Part shown: one piece after another, positions 45,790-53,850 of the stretch
How positions within the stretch are numbered: the first letter of the stretch is position 1
Layout of the letters: every line of letters starts with the position of its first letter
From: an uncultured Pelagibacteraceae bacterium
GTDB lineage: Bacteria > Pseudomonadota > Alphaproteobacteria > Pelagibacterales > Pelagibacteraceae
Direction of reading: 5' to 3'
DNA: 64,000 nt
Assembly (NCBI GenBank): GCA_902518835.1
Contig: CABYHH010000002.1
Span: 1-64,000 of the forward strand
Notes under the pieces: model-generated
Databases searched by the model: none
What the model saw: only the letters and a program-made list of their open reading frames with translations
What the model was told of the DNA's origin: nothing
Program-made: the position numbers and the translations under genes

Positions 45790-47079
45790 ATGCCAATGAA
45801 AATTTTAAGTAGTAAAAAAAAAAATTTTAATAAAATCCTTGATGGATTTCTTCAATTAAGAAAAGATAAGTTGAAATCAAGCAATGTAACTGTAACAAAA
45901 ATTATTAAAGATGTTAAAAAAAATGGTGACAATGCATTGTTAAAATATGAAAAAAAATTTAATCAAAATAAAATTATAAAACCTTCATTAAAAAAAATAT
46001 CTAAGGCAATTTCCAAACTTGATACAAAAGTAAAAAGAGCCATTGATTTAGCATATAGCCGAATTTATAAATTTCATTCATTACAAAAGTTTAAAAATAT
46101 TTCTTATGTAGATAAATTTAAAAATAAAATTGATTATAAATATTTACCACTTGAGTCAGTTGCGATATACGTTCCTGGCTCAACTATTTCATACCCGTCA
46201 AGTGTATTGATGAATGCAATTCCTGCAGTTGTTGCGGGTGTAAAAAGAATAGTTATGATAAATCCTGGTTTTAAGGGAAATCAAAGCGCAGCTGTGTTAT
46301 ATGCTGCTCAAAAATGTAAAATAAAAGAAATTTATTCAATAGGCGGTCCATCTGCTATTGCTGCAGTTGCATATGGAACAAAAAAAATCAAAAAAGTTAA
46401 TAAAATTGTTGGACCAGGGAACTCATATGTTGCTGCTGCTAAGAAAGAAGTTTTCGGGGATGTTGGTATAGAGGGAATGACTGCAGGTCCATCAGAAGTA
46501 ACTATAGTATGCGATAAATTTTCTGATCCTGAGTGGGTTGCAAGCGATCTTATTGGTCAAGCTGAGCATGATAATTTAGCACAGTGTATTTTAATTTCAA
46601 AAGACAAAAAGATAATAGAAAAAATAAAATTTGAAATTTATAAACAATTAAAAAAAATTCCCAGGATCTTGGTTGCTAAAAAAAGTTTAACTAATAATGG
46701 AATGATTATACATGTAACATCTAATAAAAAAATTGTTGAAATTATTAATCTCATTGCACCTGAGCATTTAGAACTAAATGTAAAAAATTATAAATCTTTA
46801 TTGCCCAAAATAAAAAATGCGGGTTCAATTTGTATGGGTAAATACGCAGTTATGGCTATGACGGATTATAATATTGGATCTAATCATATATTACCTACAA
46901 ATAGTTCTGCAAAATATTCAAGCGGTATAAGTGTGCATGAGTTTTATAAAAGAATTTCTTACATAAACTTATCAAAAAAGGGTATTGAAAGTCTTGGACC
47001 ATCAGTTATAACACTTGCAAATTATGAAGGGTTAGTTGCTCATGCAAAGTCCGTCCAAAAAAGAATTAGGAGAAAATAA
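45790..47079 (+). CDS. hisD: histidinol dehydrogenase
   Basis: [50 protein letters not shown]. Confidence 0.96.
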   Translation: MPMKILSSKKKNFNKILDGFLQLRKDKLKSSNVTVTKIIKDVKKNGDNALLKYEKKFNQNKIIKPSLKKISKAISKLDTKVKRAIDLAYSRIYKFHSLQKFKNISYVDKFKNKIDYKYLPLESVAIYVPGSTISYPSSVLMNAIPAVVAGVKRIVMINPGFKGNQSAAVLYAAQKCKIKEIYSIGGPSAIAAVAYGTKKIKKVNKIVGPGNSYVAAAKKEVFGDVGIEGMTAGPSEVTIVCDKFSDPEWVASDLIGQAEHDNLAQCILISKDKKIIEKIKFEIYKQLKKIPRILVAKKSLTNNGMIIHVTSNKKIVEIINLIAPEHLELNVKNYKSLLPKIKNAGSICMGKYAVMAMTDYNIGSNHILPTNSSAKYSSGISVHEFYKRISYINLSKKGIESLGPSVITLANYEGLVAHAKSVQKRIRRK

Positions 47080-47081
47080 AT

Positions 47082-47297
47082 TTGGCAAAACAAGATTTAC
47101 TTGAATTTAAAGGTAAGGTAATAGACTTACTTCCTAACGCCATGTTTAGAGTTGAGCTTGAGAATGGAGCAAAAGTTACCGCTCACACTGCTGGTAAGCT
47201 TAGAAAAAATAGAATAAGAGTTTTACAAGGAGATAATGTTACAGTAGAAATGACTCCTTATGACCTTACTAAAGGTAGGATTATCTTTAGAGGATAA
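47082..47297 (+). CDS. infA: translation initiation factor IF-1 (TTG start)
   Basis: [45 protein letters not shown]. Confidence 0.96.
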   Translation: MAKQDLLEFKGKVIDLLPNAMFRVELENGAKVTAHTAGKLRKNRIRVLQGDNVTVEMTPYDLTKGRIIFRG

Positions 47298-47303
47298 TAT
47301 ACG

Positions 47304-47379
47304 GCCGAATAGCTCAGCCCGGTAGAGCAGCGCCCTGAAAAGGCGTGTGTCACAGGTTCAAATCCCGTTTCGGCCACCA
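47304..47379 (+). tRNA. tRNA-Phe (anticodon GAA)
   Basis: ggccgaa/ttcggcc acceptor, cgcc-ctgaaaa-ggcg, GTGTC variable loop, encoded CCA. Confidence 0.96.
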
Positions 47380-47455
47380 CATCTTTACATCTTGAAATTA
47401 AATGAAAAAAAAATTAATTTATTAGATAATAACAAGAAATATAAGGACGAGTAAA

Positions 47456-47668
47456 ATGACGACACTAAAGGGTACTTGTAAATGGTTCAATCTTCGCAAG
47501 GGCTTTGGTTTTCTTGAAAGAGATGACAAAGAAAAAGATTGTTTTGTACATATCACTGCACTTAAAGCTGCGGGGTTAAGAACATTACAAGAAGGAGAAA
47601 AATTAGAATTTACTACTGAGGATGGTCCTAAAGGCCCATCAGCAGTAAATCTTAAAAAGATAGATTAA
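47456..47668 (+). CDS. cold-shock domain protein
   Basis: GTCKWFNLRKGFGFLERDDKEKDCFVHITAL (RNP1-like). Confidence 0.94.
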   Translation: MTTLKGTCKWFNLRKGFGFLERDDKEKDCFVHITALKAAGLRTLQEGEKLEFTTEDGPKGPSAVNLKKID

Positions 47669-47685
47669 TTTTCTAAAAATTCTTT

Positions 47686-47724
47686 GGACGTTTTACCTTA
47701 AAAAGTAGAACGTCCATTTCTTTT
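47686..47724 (+). terminator. probable Rho-independent terminator after cold-shock gene
   Basis: ggacgttttac-cttaaaaa-gtagaacgtcc, 11-bp stem (one GU), followed by atttctttt. Confidence 0.75.
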
Positions 47725-47764
47725 AAGGGTTGCATAATTTTTGTTTTTGTCTAAAAGATTGTTT

Positions 47765-47866
47765 ATGAATAAAATTGAGTTAAATATAATGACAATTAAA
47801 AGTACTTTAAGAAAAGTTCTTAAAGGAACTAGTAGAGTTGCGCACGCTCATTTCCATGCTGGCTAA
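47765..47866 (+). CDS. micro-ORF (33 aa) with C-terminal His-rich HAHFH; candidate leader peptide
   Basis: MNKIELNIMTIKSTLRKVLKGTSRVAHAHFHAG*; internal ATG at 47789 possible; overlaps hairpin 47856-47875. Confidence 0.4.
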   Translation: MNKIELNIMTIKSTLRKVLKGTSRVAHAHFHAG

Positions 47867-47935
47867 AGCTAGCATTTAATCATTACATTATAATTTTAAA
47901 TTCACATAAAATAATATAAATATAATTAAGGATAG

Positions 47936-48009
47936 GCGCCCTTAGCATATGGGTAATGTTCCTGGTTGTGGTCCAGGCTAAAGTAGTTCGAGTCTACTAG
48001 GGCGTACCA
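47936..48009 (+). tRNA. tRNA-His (anticodon GTG)
   Basis: gcgccct/agggcgt acceptor, cctgg-ttgtggt-ccagg, agtag-ttcgagt-ctact T-arm, A73, encoded CCA. Confidence 0.94.
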
Positions 48010-48014
48010 AACAA

Positions 48015-49481
48015 ATGAAAAAAGATAAAAAACTAAATCCAGAGCTTGCTTTAGGATTTACAGATAGAAAAGGTGATGAATTATTAGTTAAAGATCGTTT
48101 AATTGAAATCATCAAAAAAAATTTTCAACTTTACGGATTCGAGCCTTTAGATACACCAGGATTTGAGCTGTCAGAGAATATTGGTAAATTTTTACCAGAT
48201 GAGGATAGACCAATGTCTGGAGTTTTTGGTTTTAAAGAAAAAAGCCAATGGTTATCATTAAGATATGATTTAACAGCCCCGCTTGCACGTTATGTATCAA
48301 GGAACTATAGAGATATTTCAAGACCTTTTAAAAGATACCAAATAGGAACTGTTTGGAGAAATGAAAAACCAGGCCCTGGAAGATATAGGGAATTTACACA
48401 AATTGATGCAGATATTGTTGGAACAAAAAATATTTATGCAGATGCTGAGCTATGCATGTTGATGGCAGATACCTTAATTAAATGTGGTTTAGAAAAAGAT
48501 AGGTTTATAATCAAGATTAATAATAGAAAAATATTTCAAGGAATTCTTGAATTTTTTGAAATAAAAGATCCAAAGCAAAGTTTAACTATACTTAGATCAA
48601 TTGATAAATTTCAAACTGTTGGAAAAAAAGGGGTATTAGAACTTTTAACAAAAGGAAGATTAGATAAATCTGGTGATTTCACTAAAGGGGCAAATTTAAA
48701 AAAAGAGATAGCCGAAGAGATTTTTGAATTATTATCTGCTGACTCAATTATAAGAGATAAAAAAACTGGCGTATGTAGACTATCAGCAGGTGACTCATTA
48801 TTTAAAATTGAGAACGATACGTATTTAGAGGGATTAAAAGAAGTTGATACTATTTTAAATTATTTGGGTGAAAATAAAGAGGTAAATATAATGAGCACAG
48901 ATTTATCATTTAAACAAGATATGATTAATTTTCAAATGGATCTATCCGTTGTAAGAGGTCTAGAATATTATACTGGCACAGTAATGGAGGCAGAGACAAC
49001 TGATACTTCATTTTGGAAATCATCAAGAGACGCAAATGCATTTAAAAAAATAAAATTGGGTTCACTTTCTGGTGGGGGCAGATTTGACAAACTTGTATCA
49101 AGGTTTTTAAATGATGACTATCCATCTGTGGGAATATCTATTGGTCTTGATAGAATTTTAATGCTTTTGAAAGATAAATATAAAGATCAAACATTAAAAA
49201 ATCCTATAATAATTTGTGTTTTCGACAAAAATTATTTTTCAAAATACAATGAAATTTTACAGACACTAAGATCAGCAAATATCAATTCTGAAATTTATAT
49301 TGGAGATGGAAATCTAAAATCTCAAATGAAATACGCAGATAAAAGAAATGCTCCAGCTGTAATTTTTTGTGGTGACAATGAAATTAAATCTGGAAAAATT
49401 ACACTAAAAAACTTGAAGTCTGGAGATGAAATTTCTTTAGAATTAAAAAATCTTACTAATGAAATCAAAAAAATTATCTAA
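48015..49481 (+). CDS. hisS: histidyl-tRNA synthetase
   Basis: SLRYDLTAPLARYVSRN, VRGLEYYTGTVMEAE, GGGRFDKLVSRF. Confidence 0.95.
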   Translation: MKKDKKLNPELALGFTDRKGDELLVKDRLIEIIKKNFQLYGFEPLDTPGFELSENIGKFLPDEDRPMSGVFGFKEKSQWLSLRYDLTAPLARYVSRNYRDISRPFKRYQIGTVWRNEKPGPGRYREFTQIDADIVGTKNIYADAELCMLMADTLIKCGLEKDRFIIKINNRKIFQGILEFFEIKDPKQSLTILRSIDKFQTVGKKGVLELLTKGRLDKSGDFTKGANLKKEIAEEIFELLSADSIIRDKKTGVCRLSAGDSLFKIENDTYLEGLKEVDTILNYLGENKEVNIMSTDLSFKQDMINFQMDLSVVRGLEYYTGTVMEAETTDTSFWKSSRDANAFKKIKLGSLSGGGRFDKLVSRFLNDDYPSVGISIGLDRILMLLKDKYKDQTLKNPIIICVFDKNYFSKYNEILQTLRSANINSEIYIGDGNLKSQMKYADKRNAPAVIFCGDNEIKSGKITLKNLKSGDEISLELKNLTNEIKKII

Positions 49482-50520
49482 TAAAATCCTTAAAACTATT
49501 AAGTCTAGAGGATTTAAGTTTGTTGAATTACCTCCCGTTATAGAGGCTAGCCATATTCTTCAAAGATCAGGCGAAAATTTTAGAAAATATTTGTTCTCTT
49601 TCAATAATTCTGATGGTAAAGAATTTGCTTTAAATCCTGATCTAAGTCTTTCAGCTATATTGCATTTCGCAAAAAAGGATGTCAACAAAAGAGAAAAAAT
49701 TTTTTACTCAGGTAACGCTTTTAGAAAATCTTATAATAATAAAAAGACAGTTATTGACCAAATAGGAATAGAGATTTTTTCATCTAAAGATGAAAACAAA
49801 GATGACAAGGAAATAATTGATACCTCAATAAAGATGTTGAAAACTTCAGGATTTAAAAAAGCAACAATAAAAATTGGTAATTTTAAATTATTCGAACTTT
49901 TAATAAAAAAGCTACCGATCGTCACTAGGTGGCAAAATCGTCTTTTAAAATTTTATTGGAATGAAAAATATTTTTCGCAACTTTTAAAAAGATTAGAAAG
50001 CAATCTGGATATTGATCCTTTTGTAGTTTCTGCTGATCATAAAATTTATCTAAAAATGAAAAAGGATAATCCTAATAAGATGATTGCTGGAAGATCGTAT
50101 AAAGAAATACTTTCAAGGTACGAAAATAAACTACAAAATCCAAGAATAACAAAAACTGGAAAATATAGTGCAAAAGTTATTAAAGAATTTCTAAAAATCA
50201 AATCATCTTTAAAAGACGCACCAGAAAAATTAAATAAATTTTATAAAAAATATAATCTTAATATATTTGTTGGAAAAGATTTTTTTCCCGTAACTAATTT
50301 TAACCAAAATGATTTAAAGTATGAATTCTCAGCTTGTAATGGCAGAGGTAAAGAAGTTGAGTATTATGATTCATTCAATTTTTCAATAGATGTAAAATTA
50401 AAAAAAAAAACAAAGACTTATATTGCTGGAGGTAGATATAATAATATGGCACAAAAAAATCTTGGCTTAAAAAAAATACCGGCTGTAGGAGCTGCAATAA
50501 ATCTTGGAGTTTATGAGTAA
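49459..50520 (+). CDS. hisZ: ATP phosphoribosyltransferase regulatory subunit (HisRS paralog)
   Basis: HisRS-like class II core lacking full catalytic motifs, followed directly by short-form hisG. Confidence 0.82.
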   Translation: MKSKKLSNKILKTIKSRGFKFVELPPVIEASHILQRSGENFRKYLFSFNNSDGKEFALNPDLSLSAILHFAKKDVNKREKIFYSGNAFRKSYNNKKTVIDQIGIEIFSSKDENKDDKEIIDTSIKMLKTSGFKKATIKIGNFKLFELLIKKLPIVTRWQNRLLKFYWNEKYFSQLLKRLESNLDIDPFVVSADHKIYLKMKKDNPNKMIAGRSYKEILSRYENKLQNPRITKTGKYSAKVIKEFLKIKSSLKDAPEKLNKFYKKYNLNIFVGKDFFPVTNFNQNDLKYEFSACNGRGKEVEYYDSFNFSIDVKLKKKTKTYIAGGRYNNMAQKNLGLKKIPAVGAAINLGVYE

Positions 50521-51202
50521 AGAAATAATTAACATAGGATGTGTTTCTAAGGGTAGGTTAAAAATTCAATCTGAACAATTATTAAAAAGAAAAAAACTTA
50601 AAATTTTTTTTGACAGAGGTGATAGAGAATTAATTGGCAAAGTCAAAGGTCGTCCAGATATTTCTGTATCATTTATGCATGCAAGAGAAATATTAGATCA
50701 ATTATCTATTGGAAATTTGGATATTGGTATAAGTGGATTAGACCTTTTAAAAGATTCCGAAGCAAATGTTCAAAAAAATATCAAGATAGAAAAAAAGCTT
50801 AAATTTGGGTTTGCAAATTTGATTCTTGCTTGTAGGAAGGAATTCATTGACTTGTTTACCACTCTAGATCTTGATGAAGTTGCAGAAGATTATAAAAAAA
50901 AGAATAAATCTTTATTAAAAATTGGAACAAAATACCCAAATCTCACAAGAGAATTCCTTTATTCAAGAGGTGTTACCAACTTTACTATAGTTAAGTCACT
51001 CGGTAGTACAGAATTGATGTGTGCAATGAATACCGCACAACTTATATCCGATATTACAAGCTCTGGTGACACACTTAAGCAAAACAACCTTAGAATACTT
51101 AATGATGGAGAAATTCTAAAATCTCAAGCCTGTATATTTAGTTCAAAGAAAAGTAAGAAAAAAAAAGGATTAAAAAGTTTAATAAGATTACTTACCAAGT
51201 AA
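50504..51202 (+). CDS. hisG: ATP phosphoribosyltransferase, short form
   Basis: 232 aa; DISVSFMHAREILDQLSIGNLDIGISGLDLL; TKYPNLTREFL. Confidence 0.93.
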   Translation: MEFMSKEIINIGCVSKGRLKIQSEQLLKRKKLKIFFDRGDRELIGKVKGRPDISVSFMHAREILDQLSIGNLDIGISGLDLLKDSEANVQKNIKIEKKLKFGFANLILACRKEFIDLFTTLDLDEVAEDYKKKNKSLLKIGTKYPNLTREFLYSRGVTNFTIVKSLGSTELMCAMNTAQLISDITSSGDTLKQNNLRILNDGEILKSQACIFSSKKSKKKKGLKSLIRLLTK

Positions 51203-51319
51203 TTTGTCTTTAAAGTAAATAAGAATAATCTTAATAATATCCAGGTTTCTTAATACAGCGTAGCACCCAATAATCAGCAAAAATATTAAAAAAATTTTAA
51301 ACATAAAAATTAAGTCCAT
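51188..51319 (-). CDS. small hydrophobic (single-TM) ORF, 43 aa, absent from supplied ORF track
   Basis: Reverse strand MDLIFMFKIFLIFLLIIGCYAVLRNLDIIKIILIYFKDKLLGK*; convergently overlaps hisG 3' end. Confidence 0.45.
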   Translation of the reverse strand: MDLIFMFKIFLIFLLIIGCYAVLRNLDIIKIILIYFKDKLLGK

Positions 51320-51348
51320 AAAAAATTCTAATCAATTGATCAAAGTAT

Positions 51349-51717
51349 TCAATATTTATTTCGCCAATAGTACTCTTTACTTCTTATTGTATCGCATTCA
51401 GAACAATTACTTCTTTTTTTATTAGTCGAACCATATTTATCATTTGGAAACTCATCTAATGATTTAAATTTTTTACAAATTGAGCATTGCAATTTATCAT
51501 TTTTATATTTTTTTTGATTACCAACATTTTTGAATATTAAACCTTGTCTTTCGGTCTCTGACCTTGTTAATATTTTGATTTTGTTATTTTTTCCTTCTCC
51601 TCTAAGATCTTTTTTAGTCCAGGTTGGATGTTGGTTAATTATTTTTTGAATTTCTTCGTCACTTCTAGTAATCCATTGATTAGAGCCCTTTGGATTTCTA
51701 TTAAAATTTTTAACCAT
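51349..51717 (-). CDS. zinc-ribbon (CxxC...CxxC) protein resembling the N-terminal region of HNH endonucleases
   Basis: CSICKKFKSLDEFPNDKYGSTNKKRSNCSECDTIRSKEYYWRNKY; 5 bp from the Dcm stop. Confidence 0.6.
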   Translation of the reverse strand: MVKNFNRNPKGSNQWITRSDEEIQKIINQHPTWTKKDLRGEGKNNKIKILTRSETERQGLIFKNVGNQKKYKNDKLQCSICKKFKSLDEFPNDKYGSTNKKRSNCSECDTIRSKEYYWRNKY

Positions 51718-51722
51718 AAATT

Positions 51723-52916
51723 TTAATCATTAAAATTAAATTTCATTTGTGGTCCTAATTCTTCTTTTCCTGTGAAGTATAAATCTTTACCTTTTGCCTT
51801 TATCATCCAGTCATGATGATATGAGATTAGTTTTTTATTTTCTTTTAGGGTCTTTTTGACTGCTTTCATTATTTTTTCTGCTCCTAATACAGGTACAGCC
51901 ATTCCAATTTGTCTTCTAACAGATTCTTTTCCCCCTACAAAATTGTAGGTGAATGGAAAAGTTTGTAAAGTTGCTCGCTCTCTATTAGTCAATGCTCTAT
52001 TTTCTTTATAATGATATACATGCGTTCCACCACCTCCACTTCCTGTGACAGTATAGGCAGGTTTAGAACTATCTAGTCTTTTATAGATGTGGCTCATTCT
52101 TGCTTTTTTAACTCCAGGAAGACCGTCTTCATCGTCACCTAAATCCCATACATTTTTACCTTCAGCTGTTTTTTTTAGTCTTCTTATAACTCTTTCATCA
52201 TGTTTAGTTTTTTCCGTATGTTCCATTCCATCAGGAATCTCATTCAAAGCTTCTTTACATGTCTTGAAAGGCCCTTTATTTTTTTCAGGTTTTTCAAAAT
52301 TAATTTTATTTTTCCTAAAATAATCTTCTCTAAAACCAACAAGTATAATTCTATGTCTTGTTTGAGGTATGCCGTATTCTTCAAATTTGTAATTATCTGC
52401 ATAAATCCTATATCCATGTTTAGAACAATTGGCTAAATCACCCATTATCTTTTTAAAATTTTGATAATTTTGGTTTTGAAGTTTTTCTTTATTAAAAACT
52501 TCTTTTACTAATACTTGTTCTGAAGAATTAAATTTAAGTTTTTTACTTAAAGAAGTAACATTTTCTGCAACAAAAAATTCTGGTTCAAAAAAGTTAAGAA
52601 CTTTACATGCATATCTATAAAGTCCTCCAAATTTCCCCTCCATTTTTTTGTTTTTTCCAACTAGACTAAAATCATTGCAGGGAAATCCAAATAAAAGACC
52701 ATTAATTTTTCCAAAATCTTTCTTTACTTTTTCGAGCCTTTTCGGCTTTGAAAAATCCTCTATTTTTTCATGAAAAGCCTCACATTTTTGATTATTTTTA
52801 AAGGTTTCACAAGAATCTTTATGAATATCAACTCCCCAAATATGCTTAAATCCTGCCCTTTTAGCTCCTTCAGCAAAACCTCCAGCTCCACAAAATAATT
52901 CAGCAATTTTTAACAT
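51723..52916 (-). CDS. DNA (cytosine-5-)-methyltransferase, Dcm-like
   Basis: Motif I AELFCGAGGFAEGAKRAG, IV FPCNDFSLVG, VI FVAENV, VIII QTRHRIILVGFR, C-terminal LTNRERATLQTFP. Confidence 0.95.
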   Translation of the reverse strand: MLKIAELFCGAGGFAEGAKRAGFKHIWGVDIHKDSCETFKNNQKCEAFHEKIEDFSKPKRLEKVKKDFGKINGLLFGFPCNDFSLVGKNKKMEGKFGGLYRYACKVLNFFEPEFFVAENVTSLSKKLKFNSSEQVLVKEVFNKEKLQNQNYQNFKKIMGDLANCSKHGYRIYADNYKFEEYGIPQTRHRIILVGFREDYFRKNKINFEKPEKNKGPFKTCKEALNEIPDGMEHTEKTKHDERVIRRLKKTAEGKNVWDLGDDEDGLPGVKKARMSHIYKRLDSSKPAYTVTGSGGGGTHVYHYKENRALTNRERATLQTFPFTYNFVGGKESVRRQIGMAVPVLGAEKIMKAVKKTLKENKKLISYHHDWMIKAKGKDLYFTGKEELGPQMKFNFND

Positions 52917-53015
52917 AGAACTTGACTTTCTTGTTTATTTATTGTACTAAATACATATACTATTTATATATACTTTACAAATATATTTAAATAACTATAT
53001 ATTAAATAATTATTT

Positions 53016-53321
53016 ATGGAAATGAAAAAAATTGTTGATTTTAGAGGTCCAAGAAAAAAAACAAAAGGCTGGGGCCCAGAGAAAAAATTTAGAGAATTTG
53101 CGGCCATTAGAGTCCCAAAATTACTAAGAGCATTAAAAAATGTCCAAAACTTATCCACAGTTTACAATGAAAAAACTAAAATTGGCTACAGATATTCTGA
53201 TGCTGAAAGAAAGAAAATTTTAAAAGATGTTAAGGAAGCTTATCAAGCTATGATGAAGGCTTGGGAGAATGCAGGTAAAAAAATTAAAGAAAAAGAAAAA
53301 AAATCATATTGGGATGAATAA
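53016..53321 (+). CDS. small conserved-looking hypothetical protein, first ORF divergent to dcm
   Basis: 101 aa, REFAAIRVPKLLRALKNVQNLSTVYNEKTKIGYRYSDAERKKILKDV; coding-like composition. Confidence 0.65.
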   Translation: MEMKKIVDFRGPRKKTKGWGPEKKFREFAAIRVPKLLRALKNVQNLSTVYNEKTKIGYRYSDAERKKILKDVKEAYQAMMKAWENAGKKIKEKEKKSYWDE

Positions 53322-53486
53322 AATTAATAAATTTGACGAATTGATGCACATTAAAAAGAAGGGGTTATCATACACGGTATACAGCTATATCGATAGAACA
53401 TCAGGGATACCTCTTGCCAGCGTGCATCCTGGTTTTCTATTGCCCTCATGTTCAAAAGTTGTTTTAAGCATGTTAACTATGCAAAC

Positions 53487-53543
53487 TTTAATGCGTGCAA
53501 AGCTACAGCTTTCTTTCTTTCTATGTAGCTTGTACGCGTTAAA
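53487..53543 (+). other. long imperfect hairpin upstream of 53566 ORF
   Basis: tttaatgcgtgcaaagctaca / tgtagcttgtacgcgttaaa: about 20 bp incl. two GU pairs, one bulged A, 16-nt pyrimidine-rich loop. Confidence 0.7.
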
Positions 53544-53565
53544 AAATAACCACAAAGGAGTTTAA

Positions 53566-53850
53566 ATGAAAAAAGATTATTTCCATTCTTGTTTACAGGA
53601 TAGATTGCAATACGCTCAAGAGTTTGCAAAAGATTACACAATATACCTACGAAGTGTTGAATTTACAAAAAAAGCAGAATCAGAGTTTTATAGAAATAAT
53701 AAGATATTATTTTTGTTAAACAAAATTCTTAATTTACCAACTAATACACTAAAATTTTTCAAAGTTTTAAAAAGCAGGTTTATTTTGAGCAAATGCCTAA
53801 ATGAAATTGAGGTGATCAAAAAAGAATTAAAGGCTTACGAGGAAAATTAA
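53566..53850 (+). CDS. hypothetical protein, 94 aa
   Basis: Good SD (aaaggag) upstream; 1-bp overlap with the GHKL ATPase start. Confidence 0.65.
   Translation: MKKDYFHSCLQDRLQYAQEFAKDYTIYLRSVEFTKKAESEFYRNNKILFLLNKILNLPTNTLKFFKVLKSRFILSKCLNEIEVIKKELKAYEEN

Noticed and set aside
49459-50520. Second histidyl-tRNA synthetase
   Set aside because: Shorter, divergent, and followed directly by short-form hisG, so HisZ is the better explanation.
52087-52436. Plus-strand ORFs inside dcm (52087-52323, 52200-52436)
   Set aside because: Shadow ORFs opposite well-conserved methyltransferase motifs.
53487-53543. Integron attC site interpretation of the hairpin (bulged base, ...CGCGTTAAA end)
   Set aside because: Ends deviate from the R''/R' consensus (RYYYAAC / GTTRRRY), there is only one copy and no integrase. 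Kept as an unexplained hairpin; a HattCI/IntegronFinder run would decide.
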